The translations under genes and the position numbers were made by a program. Below, in pieces: positions 54,258 to 64,000 of a stretch of 64,000 nucleotides of DNA. This DNA comes from Mastigamoeba balamuthi (taxonomy: Eukaryota > Evosea > Mastigamoebida > Mastigamoebidae), in the NCBI GenBank assembly GCA_902651635.1, contig CACRSC010000013.1, positions 105,419 to 169,418 on the forward strand, given 5' to 3'. Every line of letters starts with the position of its first letter. The stretch's first letter is position 1. The notes below the pieces were generated by a model. It searched no databases, was not told the DNA's origin, and was given only the letters and a program-made list of their open reading frames with translations.

Positions 54258-57200
54258 ATGCGCAAAATGCTAGCCCTCGCCCTGCTGCTGTGCGCTTCGT
54301 GCGTCAGCGCCTTCGACCTCAACACGCGCGCGAGCCTCGTCTCGGGGGTGCCGGACCACATCGCCGTCGGCGGGGAGCCCAGCACGCTGGTCCTCTTCTC
54401 CCCCAACGCCGTCTCGCTGGCCGTCGACGACAGCGGCAGGTCAGTCGCTGCCGCTGCGACGTACGACGCGGGCAAGGTGTGCTTCTTCAGCCACAGCGAC
54501 TACATCACAAAGGGTATGAGGTCCAGCTCTGCCTCCTTTTCCGCATCTCTTAGCTTACCGGTAAAGCCGTTGAAAAACAAGGGGCAACAACCGCACTGCG
54601 TGTGACTCATCGCCCTTTCGACTTATTGCAGAGAAAAGCAACTTCGGGCTCGTCTCCAACTGCATCGGATGGATGAAGACGGGCAAGTCCTCGCTCGTCT
54701 GCTCCCTCAACGGCTTCGACACGCCCGCCCAGCGCGACGCCGTCACGGCCGCGGGCTGCACGTCGACGACCTCTGGGGGCCTCACGCAGAGTGCACTCGC
54801 GGGTGTGGACCTCCTCTTCCTGCGCTCTGAGGACCTCGACGACAACGGCGTTCACACGACGCAGAACATCGAGGCGGTTCGCTCGTTCGTCAGGAACGGG
54901 GGGTCGCTGGTCGTCAGCGGGCTGGGCTGGTACTGGGTCATCTACAGGAACCCCGACCTCGCGACGCACCCCGCCAATCTCCTGCTGGCCCCCGCCGGCC
55001 TCGCCATTGTCAACGACCCTGCCTTCCTGCCCAACGGAGCCACGGTCCAGCAGAACGCCGGGTTCAGCGAGGACAGGACCAATGCGTGGTACGCGCTCGA
55101 GACCATCAGGAACAGCGGCAGCGTCTCTGCTTCCTCTGTAGCGTTGACCTTCATGTCTTCCCAGCTGGCACGATGTCCCCCTCGCTCTGCTCGTCTCACA
55201 GAACTCGCTGCAGGAGCTGCTGAAGAAGTGCTTCGCCGAGGGTCTCGACAACCCTGTGCTGGCGTCTCTTCGCCAGGAGGCCGCGAGCGCCATCGCTTCT
55301 GCGTGCCCGTTTGGCCGGTGGGGATTGACGTCGTCCTCCAACCCGGCCCGCACGACCGACCCGCATAGGCGCACCTGCATGGACCTGGCATGGAAGCTTC
55401 CCGCCAGCATCCAGACTGTGGACTGGGCTGCCGAGTCTGCGGTGTTCCCCGGGGATGTCCCATACGCCTCGCAGATGACGCGCACTGTCACTGTTCCCCA
55501 GGACAGGACGCGCTGGTACTCGACTGGACTCTTCGTCTCGGCTGCCAGCGACATCACTGTCCGCATCCCTGCCGACCAGGTCGGCAAGCTGTCCCTCCAG
55601 ATCGGCTGCCACAAGGACGTGCTGCTCGACAAGGATGACTGGAGCCGCTGGAGGGAGATCGCTGTCTCTGTTCCGCTCAGGGCTGCAGAGACCACTGTCA
55701 AGGTCAAGTTCGCTGGTCTGCTGTACATCGAGGTCTCTGCCAAGGGGTCGCCCATCGACGTGCAGTTCAGCGGGAAGCTGTCGGACGCGCCGGTGTATCG
55801 CGCTGGGACCACCACTGCCGACCAGTGGAACGCCGCTGTCAGCTCGACGGCGTCGCCCTGGGGTGAGCTCGAGGCAAAGGACGTCGTCTTCTCGCTGCCC
55901 ACCGCGGCGCTCAGGAAGGTGAAGGACATGGCGTCTGTGGGGGACTACTGGCAACGCGTCATGGACTGCGTGTACCACTTCAGGACCATCGACCCCGTGG
56001 ACTGGAAGCAGCGGTACGTCACCGACGTTCAGATCAGCCTGGGGTACATGCACAGCGGCTACCCCATCATGATGTGGCTCGAGGTGGCCGACGATACGCT
56101 GATGACAACGCCGCACTGGACTCACTGGGGCCAGTACCACGAGGTCGGCCACAACATGCAGTCCCGTGCGACAAGCACCCTATGCCATCCTCCTGTCTGA
56201 CACATTGTCAACAGCAATGTGGACGTTTGACGGCACTGTGGAGGTGACCAACAACATGTGGAGCCTCTACTGCGAGAGGAAGATGACCGGCAACTGGAAC
56301 TGGCAGATTGGCAGTCTCACGAACGCACTGGTGAAGTCCCCGGATTACCAGAAGAACCTCGACTTCAACGTGTGGAAGAACGACCCGTGGATGGCCCTCC
56401 TCTTCTACATCGGCATCGGGGAGCGGTGGGGGTGCGTCGACCTCATGTTGCTTTCACCTTCGCTGCCTGCTCACTCACTGCTCGTGTGCATCGCAGGTGG
56501 GACACGTTCATGGACCTGTTCCGCGAGTACGACGCTCTCCCCCAGAACCAGCGCCCCGTCTCCGACGACGACAAGCGCGACCAGTGGCTCGTCCGCGCCT
56601 CCAAGCGCGTCAACCACAACCTCTGCCAGCTCTTCGACATGTGGGGCATCCCGATCTCCAGCACTGCGCGCCAGCAGGTCGCCGGCCTGCCCGCCTACTC
56701 GACCACCGAGTCGTCGATGGTGCAGGGGCACGTGAGCCTCAAGTCGTTCTTCAACACCTTCGCCAGCGCCCAGGACGACGGCTCCGTCCAGGTCGACAGG
56801 TCCACCGTCCAGGCCTGGGAGTCCTTCGACATCATCCCCAGCGCCGACAAGCCCGGCGCTGTCCTCATCAGGAGCGCCCACGGCAAGTACCTCAGCGCAA
56901 ACCCCGGCACCCACAGCGTCGCGTGCAACATCGACAAGGCCGGCGACTGGGAGACGTTCTTCCCGATGCCCAGGGGCGGCAACCAGTGGAGGTTCAGGAC
57001 CTCGGACGGCACGTTCCTCGAGACCATCGACAGCCCCCGCTCGCTGGCAGCCTACAACAGCGAGCCCCAGGGCTGGGAGACCTTCACCGTCGACTTCCTG
57101 CCGTCGGAGCTGCTGGGCCGCGTGAGCCTCAAGTCGTACTTCAACACGTACGCCAGCGCCCAGCAGGACGGCACCGTCCAGGTCGACAGGGCGTCGGTGC

Positions 57201-57493
57201 AGGACTGGGAGGTGTTCACCGTGGAGGCCAGCCCGTCCAACCCCAGCGCTGTGGTGTTCAAGAGTGCCCACGGCAAGTACCTCAGCGCCAACCCCGACAC
57301 GCACCAGGTGACGTGCGACCGGGACAGCGCGAGCGACTGGGAGACGTTCTTCCCCGAGTCCAAGGGCAACAACCAGTGGGTGTTCCGGGCCACCAGCGGC
57401 AAGTATCTGGAGACCATCGACAACCCCCGCTCGCTGGCGGCGTACAACACTGTGCCGCAGGGCTGGGAGACCTTCACTGTCCAGCACATGTGA
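54258..57493 (+). CDS. M60 gene 4: secreted TCAF/M60-like metallopeptidase with two trefoils
   Basis: Exons 54258-54513, 54632-55167, 55214-56165, 56215-56431 and 56497-57493, about 985 residues. Signal peptide MRKMLALALLLCASCVSAF. Exon 2 ends at a GC donor (CTG|GCACGA). The glutaminase-like and M60 domains are more diverged than genes 1-3 (AVFPGDVPYASQMTRTVTVP) but keep HEVGH and TVEVTNN. The C-terminus has two fascin-like trefoils (GHVSLKSFFNTFASAQDDG and GRVSLKSYFNTYASAQQDG, each with HGKYLSANP) and stops at TFTVQHM without a hydrophobic tail. The product should therefore be soluble and bind sugar or matrix through the trefoils (inference). Confidence 0.85.
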
Positions 57494-58086
57494 GGAGCAT
57501 GAGATCCTGCTCTCTCGCAAGCAAGTAGGAAATCCAATTGAAAGAACCCTGAGTAACATGAAACCTAGGTCTGGTAGTGATACAGGCTCATCTATCAGGC
57601 CTATGTGGGTTCCGTTGCATCAAGGACAGAAGAGGCAGTGATTCATGAATGCGAACTCCCATCTGTGTACATAACTTAACTGTGTACTGAAACGGGTTTG
57701 CCGTCAATACTCCCTTACTCCCTTGACTACTTGAAACCCGTTCACACTGTCAAATATGGGCTCGTCTTTTCTTGTACCTGTCTCTTGAATTCGATTACCC
57801 CTAAGCACAGCTCCCCAATGTCGATCACTTCGCTTTGCTGTGCCCAAACAAAATCAAGACGATTCACGATTAGCTGAAAAAACAGCAGTCCGTTGCGTAG
57901 ACAGCCGATTAATGATGTCAGTGGAAATCGCCTGGACATCTGCCCGCAGAGTTTACGTCAGACGCCAAAGGAAGATTCATGTGATGCAACCACCAGGAAT
58001 AAAACGAACGAACTTCTCCACAGACATACAAAATAACCGATCGGCACCAACATCACCTTCCTTTTAATTGTTATTGTGTGTTCTTG
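57494..58086. other. Spacer M60 gene 4 to gene 5
   Basis: AT-rich intergenic DNA with the gene-5 upstream motif; no gene supported. Confidence 0.4.
57936..57960 (+). promoter_or_regulatory. Array upstream motif, M60 gene 5
   Basis: ATCTGCCCGCAGAGTTTACG then TCA, about 130-150 bases before the ATG, followed by ATGCAACCACC. Confidence 0.6.
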
Positions 58087-61000
58087 ATGCACTACGCGCC
58101 CATCCTCGCTGTGCTGCTGTGCGCGTCCTGCGCCAGTGCCTTTGATCTCAACACACGCGCGAGCATCGTGTCCGGGGTGCCCAGCAAGATCGCCATCGGC
58201 TCGAACCCCACCATCATGGTCCCCTTCTCCCCCAACGCTGTGTCGCTGGCCGTCGAGGTGTTCGGCAGGACTGTCGCTGCCGCCGCTACGTACGACTCGG
58301 GCAAGGTGTGCTTCTTCGGCCACAGCGACTACATCACAAAGGGTTTGTCCCGCACACCTCTTTTCGTTCAGATGTTTTAGACACCACTTGCCTCCAACTG
58401 CAACAAACATGCACTCACCAGCCACGTGTCCCACCTGCCCCTCAGAGAAAACCGACAACTTCGGGCTCGTCACCAACTGCGTCGGTTGGATGAAAACAGG
58501 CAAGTCATCGCTCGTCTGCTCCCTCAACGGCCTCGACACGCCCACGCAGAGGGACGCCGTCAAGGCCGCGGGCTGCACGTCGACGACCTCTGGGGGCCTC
58601 ACGCAGAGCGCACTCTCGGGCGTCGACGTCCTCTTCCTGCGCTCCGAGGACCTCGACGACGGCGTCCACACGCTGCAGAACATCGAGGCTGTGCGCTCGT
58701 TCGTCAGGAACGGGGGGTCGCTGGTTGTCAGTGGTCTGGGGACCTACAGAAGCGCAGCACTCTCGGATCATCCCGCAACAGTCCTGCTGGCTCCCTGTGG
58801 CCTTGCTCTTTCCAGGGACCTTGCCTTCTTTGTCAGCGGCGGGGCCACAGTCGAGCAGAACGGTGTGTTCAGCGAGAGCAATACCAACCTGTGGTATGTG
58901 TTGGATACCATCAAGAGCACCCGCACAGCAACCCCGCAATCGCAGGGTAGCGCCTTCAATCAAATAGTACAGTTCCCACCTCCCTGCTGTTTTGCTGAAC
59001 AGACTTCCGTCAGGTGTGGTTGAAGGACTGTTTCGCCGCTGGTTTCGGTGACTCTGCGCTGGCGTCTCTCCGCCAGGAAGCCCAAAGTGCGTTCTCGGCC
59101 GCATGCCCCTACGACCAATGGGGAGTGCCCTCGGTGGCCAATCCTGTCCGCACGACGGACCTGCAGAAGCGCAACTGCATGTCGTTTGCTCGTCTCCTGC
59201 CTGACGAGATTAGGGCTGTGGACTGGGCTGCCCAATCTGCTGTGTTCCCCGGGGATGTCCCCAACGCGCCTCGGGTGACCCGCACTGTCACTGTTCCTCA
59301 GGACAGGACTCGCTGGTACTCGACTGGGCTCTTCGTCTCGGCTGCCAGCGACCTCACTGTCCGCATCCCTGCCGACCAGGTCGGCAAGCTGTCCCTCCAG
59401 ATCGGCTGCCACACTGACATGTTGCCCGATAACGTCGACTGGACTCGCTGGAGGGATATCACCATGAATGTACGTTTGAGTGCCGTAGAAACGACGGTCA
59501 AGGTCAGGTTCGCTGGTCTACTATACATCGAGGTCTCTGCCAAGGGGTCGCCCATCGACGTGCAGTTCAGCGGGAAGCTGTCGGACGCGCCGGTGTATCG
59601 CGCTGGGACCACCACTGCCGACCAATGGAACGCCGCTGTCAGCTCGACGGCGTCGCCCTGGGGTGAGCTCGAGGCAAAGGACGTCGTCTTCTCGCTGCCC
59701 ACTGCGTCGCTCAAGAAGGTGAAGGACATGGCGTCTGTGGGGGACTACTGGCAGCGCGTCATGGACTGCGTGTACCACTTCAGGACGATCGACCCCGTGG
59801 ACTGGAAGCAGCGGTACGTCACCGACCTGCAGATCGAGGCCGGGTACATGCACAGTGGCTACCCCATCATGATGTGGCTCGAGGTTGCTGACCCGACGCT
59901 GATGACAACGGGGACGTGGTCGCACTGGGGCCAGTATCACGAGGTCGGCCACAACATGCAGTCCCGTGCGACAAGCACCCCCTGCAATCCTCCTGTCTGA
60001 CACATTGTCAACAGCAATGTGGACGTTTGACGGCACTGTGGAGGTGACCAACAACATGTGGAGCCTCTACTGCGAGAGGAAGATGACCGGCAACTGGAAC
60101 TGGCAGATTGGCAGTCTCGCAAATGCGCTGGTGAAGTCCCCGGCATACCAGAAGAACCCCGACTTCAACGTGTGGAAGAACGACCCATGGATGGCCCTCC
60201 TCTTCTACATCGGCATTGGGGAGCGTTGGGGGTGCGTCCACCTCATGTTGCTTTCACCTTCGCTGCCTGCTCACTCACTGCTCGTGTGCATCGCAGGTGG
60301 GACACGTTCATGGACCTGTTCCGCGAGTACGACGCTCTCCCCCAGAACCAGCGCCCCGTCTCCGACGACGACAAGCGCGACCAGTGGCTCGTCCGCGCCT
60401 CCAAGCGCGTCAACCACAACCTCTGCCAGCTCTTCGACATGTGGGGCATCCCCATCTCCAGCACTGCGCGCCAGCAGGTCGCCAGCCTGCCCGCCTACTC
60501 GACCACCGAGTCGTCGATGGTGCAGGGCCACGTGAGCCTCAAGTCGTTCTTCAACACCTTCGCCAGCGCCCAGGACGACGGCTCCGTCCAGGTCGACAGG
60601 TCCACCGTCCAGGCCTGGGAGTCCTTCGACATCATCCCCAGCGCCGACAAGCCCGGCGCTGTCCTCATCAGGAGCGCCCACGGCAAGTACCTCAGCGCAA
60701 ACCCCGGCACCCACAGCGTCGCGTGCAACATCGACAAGGCCGGCGACTGGGAGACGTTCTTCCCGATGCCCAGGGGCGGCAACCAGTGGAGGTTCAGGAC
60801 CTCAGACGGCACGTTCCTCGAGACCCTCGACAACCCTCGTGTGCTGGCTTCCTACAACAGCGAGCCCCAGGGCTGGGAGACCTTCACCGTCGACTTCCTG
60901 CCGTCGGAGCTGCTGGGCCGCGTGAGCCTCAAGTCGTACTTCAACACGTACGCCAGCGCCCAGCAGGACGGCACCGTCCAGGTCGACAGGGCGTCGGTGC

Positions 61001-61293
61001 AGGACTGGGAGGTGTTCACCGTGGAGGCCAGCCCGTCCAACCCCAGCGCTGTGGTGTTCAAGAGCGCCCACGGCAAGTACCTCAGCGCCAACCCCGACAC
61101 GCACAAGGTGACGTGCGACAGGGACAGTGCCAGCGACTGGGAGACGTTCTTCCCCGAGTCCAAGGGCAACAACCAGTGGGTATTCCGGGCCACCAGCGGC
61201 AAGTACCTGGAGACCATCGACAGCCCCCGCTCGCTGGCGGCGTACAACACTGTGCCGCAGGGCTGGGAGACCTTCACTGTCCAGCACATGTGA
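58087..61293 (+). CDS. M60 gene 5: secreted TCAF/M60-like metallopeptidase with two trefoils
   Basis: Exons 58087-58342, 58446-58946, 59003-59965, 60015-60231 and 60297-61293, about 977 residues. Signal peptide MHYAPILAVLLCASCASAF. Exon 2 is shorter at two places (DLDDGVHTL; SGLGTYRSAAL, lacking the WYW motif of its paralogues). It ends at a phase-1 donor (CAGG|GTAGCG), with exon 3 correspondingly beginning DFRQVWLKDCF. The M60 core keeps HEVGH. From the second half of exon 3 to the stop, including introns 3 and 4, it is almost identical to gene 4, with two trefoils and no hydrophobic tail. The loss of the WYW segment suggests the glutaminase-like domain is under weaker constraint here. Confidence 0.85.
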
Positions 61294-62310
61294 GGAACAT
61301 GAGATCCTGTGTGTGAGGAACACGTTTGAGCAGAACCATCTTGGTCAGTAACAATCCAAATCGTAATTGGTAATTGGACTTAGAACGCCAAAAGTAGTTT
61401 CTGAAAGCGTAATATTGAGCACAGGGGCATCGTCTTGATGTGAGCAAGTCGCGTCCGTGACCTTAGCTGCCCTGTGTTCGAAGCTGCCGCATAAAGGGTA
61501 GGGTACACTGTGCCACACCTGGGTGGCTTGGCTTTATATACTGTCTGCACTGTTCTTCGTTGTTGAGTCCACGCGGTGCCCATGCCTCTGCACCTGCGAC
61601 TGTCGCGTGTGAAGTCCAGCCAGGAGTAGGTGTGTAGTATTTCTGAGGCGGTCGCCCTGCGATTCCCGCTCTCCTGGCCATCTTTTCTGCGTCTTCGTGG
61701 GCTGGGCCGGGAAGACCCGCTACGGATGCAGCAGATAAATACTTGCCTTAACCACTCAGTTTTCAAACTAACAAATTGAATGAGGGGAAAAGGGTTTGCC
61801 CTCACAGGCCCGGATTTGGATATCAAATCTAAAGATTTCGCAGGCATCGATTGGTGTAACTCATGGGGGAGTGAAGGTTATTTGCACAGTAGTTTGGAGC
61901 ACGCTCGCCGATGCGTTGAAGCCGCGTTCATGGATGCGACAAACGGCTTGGATTTCGAGCAAGAGGCGTCCGTCGTTCTTTTGCTCGGAATTCTGGCGTC
62001 GTGCTCGGAAGGCCGACCAGTGGCTACTATATTGCATGTAGTACCAGGGAGTTGGAACGTGGACAGCGAGCTGCACAGGGGGGACCCATCGGCGTTGCCG
62101 GCGGTTTTTTTCGAAATTTCGGTCACAAGCCAAAGATCTTGTGATGTTCACAAGTTCTGCCCGCAGATAATACGTCACACAGAGAGATACATGCAGCAAC
62201 CGCCTAGTATCATCACTGGCTGCTGGCATTTTATCCAGTACAACACCGAAAAGCACTACTCAGTTAGGACCCCTCACCCACCAGACCTTTTTTCTCCTCA
62301 CTCCCGTTCG
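61294..62310. other. Spacer M60 gene 5 to gene 6
   Basis: No supported gene. A minus-strand frame (61380-61847) and a plus-strand frame that happens to run into gene 6 lack homology, signal or codon bias. The last 160 bases are the gene-6 promoter. Confidence 0.4.
62154..62177 (+). promoter_or_regulatory. Array upstream motif, M60 gene 6
   Basis: TTCTGCCCGCAGATAATACG then TCA, about 135-157 bases before the ATG, followed by GCAGCAACCGCC and ACAACACCGAAAAG as in gene 4. Confidence 0.6.
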
Positions 62311-64000
62311 ATGCGCGACACACGCCTCCTCGCCGTGCTGCTGTGCGCATCGTGCGCCAGCGCCTTCGACCTCAGCACTCGTGCGAGACTCGTCTCCGGG
62401 GTGCCCAGCCAGCTCGCTGTCGGCGGGGCGCCCAGCACGCTGGTCATCTTCTCCCAGAACGCCGTGTCGCTGGCCGTCGACGACAACGGCAGGTCTGTCG
62501 CTGCTGCGGCAACGTACGACGCGGGCAGGGTGTGCTTCTTCAGCCACAACGACTACATCACGAAGGGTGTGTGCTCTCCCCTCAATGACATCCGCAGTTT
62601 TCCTGCACAACAGACACAACGGCTTTCATGTCTGATTTCACTTTTCGCAGAGAAAACCAACTTCGGGCTCGTCTCCAACTGCATCGGCTGGATGAAGACG
62701 GGCAGGTCCTCGCTCGTCTGCTCCCTCAACGGCCTCGACACGCCCGCCCAGCGCGACGCCGTCAAGGCCGCGGGCTGCACGTCGACGACCTCTGGGGGCC
62801 TCACGCAGAGCGCACTCTCGGGCGTCGACGTCCTCTTCCTGCGCACAGAGGACCTCGACGACAACGGCGCCCACACCTCCCAGAACATCGAGGCGGTGCG
62901 CTCGTTCGTCAGGAACGGGGGGTCGCTGGTCGTCAGCGGGCTGGGCTGGTACTGGACCACCTACAGGAACCCTGTCCTCTCGACGCACCCCGCCAATCTC
63001 CTGCTGGCACCCTGCGGCCTCGCCATCACCAGCGACGTCGCGAGTCTCAGCAGTGGTGCCATTGTCCACCAGAACAGCGATTTCAGTGAGGGAACGACCA
63101 ACGTGTGGTACGCGCTCGAGAACATCAAGAACAGTGGGGCCTCGGTATCGTCGACAGCGCTGGCCTTCGTGGGCTCTCAGATGGTACTCCACCATTTGCG
63201 TCTGTGTCACTGAAGCGCTCCCCTCCAGGCGTCTCTAAAGAAGTGCATCGCGTCTGCTCTCGATGGCGCTGGCCTGGCGTCACTGCGTCAGGAAGCTGCA
63301 AGCGCGTTCTCTGCTGCCTGCTCCTCGCTGCAGTGGGGTGTCACAACGGAGAACAACAAGGCAAAGAAGGCAGACCAGCGGAGGCGCAGCTGCATGGACT
63401 TCGCGTGGGGTCTCCCTGCCAGCGTGCACACCGTGGACTGGGCTGCCGAGTCTTCACTGTTCCCCGGGAATGTCCCATATGCATCGCAGGTGACGCGCAC
63501 TGTCACTGTGCCCCGTGACAGGACTCGCTGGTACTCGACTGCGCTGTTCGTCTCGGCTGCCAGCGACCTCACCGTGAAGATCCCCGCCTCCGAGATCGGG
63601 AATCTGGTTCTCCAGGTCGGCTGCCACACGGATGTGCTGTACGATGGCGAGGACTGGTCACGCTGGAGGGAGATCGCTGTGACTGTTCCCCTCAACGCTG
63701 CGGAGACGACTGTCAAGGTCAAGTTCGCTGGTCTGCTGTACATCGACGTCGCCAAGAAGGGGTCGCCAGTCGACGTCCAGTTCAGCGGGAAGCTGTCGGA
63801 TGCGCCGGTGTATCGCGCTGGGACCACCACTGCCGACCAGTGGAACGCCGCTGTCAGCTCGACGGCGTCGCCCTGGGGTGAGCTCGAGGTCAAGGACGTC
63901 GTCTTCTCGCTGCCCACTTCGGCGCTCAAGAAGGTGAAGGACATGGCGTCTGTGGGGGACTACTGGCAGCGCGTCATGGACTGCGTGTACCACTTCAGGA
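62311..64000 (+). CDS. M60 gene 6: TCAF/M60-like metallopeptidase, cut by window edge
   Basis: Exons 62311-62566, 62651-63183 and 63229 to the edge. Signal peptide MRDTRLLAVLLCASCASAF. Exon 2 has the intact GGSLVVSGLGWYWTTYRNPV segment and ends ...VGSQM at a GT donor. Exon 3 resembles genes 1-3 (SLFPGNVPYASQVTRTVTVP, FAGLLYIDVAKKG) and the window ends just before the expected zinc site. Its promoter resembles gene 4, while its body resembles genes 1-3, suggesting a mosaic origin. Whether it carries one or two trefoils cannot be seen. Confidence 0.8.

Noticed and set aside
61780-63213. 477-codon frame running into M60 gene 6
   Set aside because: The upstream 530 bases have no homology and contain the array promoter motif. 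The signal peptide at 62311 marks the true start.
24915-64000. Functional link between TCAF-like proteins and the TRP channel in this window
   Set aside because: Animal TCAF proteins bind TRPM8, but these are secreted proteins with signal peptides and the channel is TRPC-like. Chance proximity is the simpler reading.
1-64000. CRISPR arrays, bacterial operons, rRNA genes
   Set aside because: None seen. Spliced genes and eukaryotic families throughout exclude a prokaryotic source.

Overview
This is nuclear DNA from an intron-rich, GC-rich unicellular eukaryote. Most introns I could place are 47-120 nt, and a noticeable minority begin with GC instead of GT. The gene mix (TKL kinase, RhoGAP with talin-like and SH2-like modules, phospholipase B-like hydrolase, many M60/TCAF-like secreted proteins, and a flagellar STPG/SHIPPO-repeat protein) fits a free-living amoebozoan that can build a flagellum. 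A Mastigamoeba-like archamoeba is my best guess, but this is inference and not proven by the sequence.

Layout. (1) 0-14.4 kb is a tandem array on the minus strand. A segment of about 6.1 kb, holding two related genes of an unrecognised family ('A' and 'B') plus a two-transmembrane protein gene, occurs twice (about 3.3-9.1 kb and 9.4-14.4 kb). The start of a third A copy lies at the left edge. The membrane gene in the left unit is decayed and carries a 924-bp terminal-inverted-repeat insertion. A small secreted beta-trefoil (fascin-like) gene sits at 1.5-2.6 kb. (2) 14.6-37.4 kb is a dense single-copy signalling and metabolic region: a talin-F0-like/RhoGAP/SH2-like protein, an EF-hand-TKL kinase, a small hypothetical, an STPG-repeat protein, a Ras-like-GTPase/TRPC-channel fusion, a calcineurin-B-like protein, a double AMP deaminase and a phospholipase B-like protein. 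(3) 37.5-42.0 kb is lower-GC and fragmentary: unrecognised ORFs, a kelch-like fragment and a decayed M60 gene. (4) 43.2 kb to the right edge is a head-to-tail array of six five-exon genes for secreted TCAF/M60-type metallopeptidases with C-terminal fascin-like beta-trefoils. Genes 1-3 have one trefoil and a GPI-like tail; genes 4-5 have two trefoils and no tail; gene 6 runs off the window.

The most interesting points are new domain combinations: a Ras-like domain fused to a TRPC channel, AMP deaminase in tandem with a second, apparently dead copy, an EF-hand pair fused to a TKL kinase, and a RhoGAP whose SH2-like domain lacks the phosphotyrosine arginine. The M60 array also shares an upstream motif in all six members and shows patchy gene conversion. 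Four consecutive single-copy genes or gene products (EF-hand kinase, TRP channel, calcineurin B, RhoGAP) point to calcium and cytoskeleton signalling, though proximity alone does not prove a functional link. All exon boundaries come from reading frame, splice dinucleotides and family conservation; no transcript data were available.
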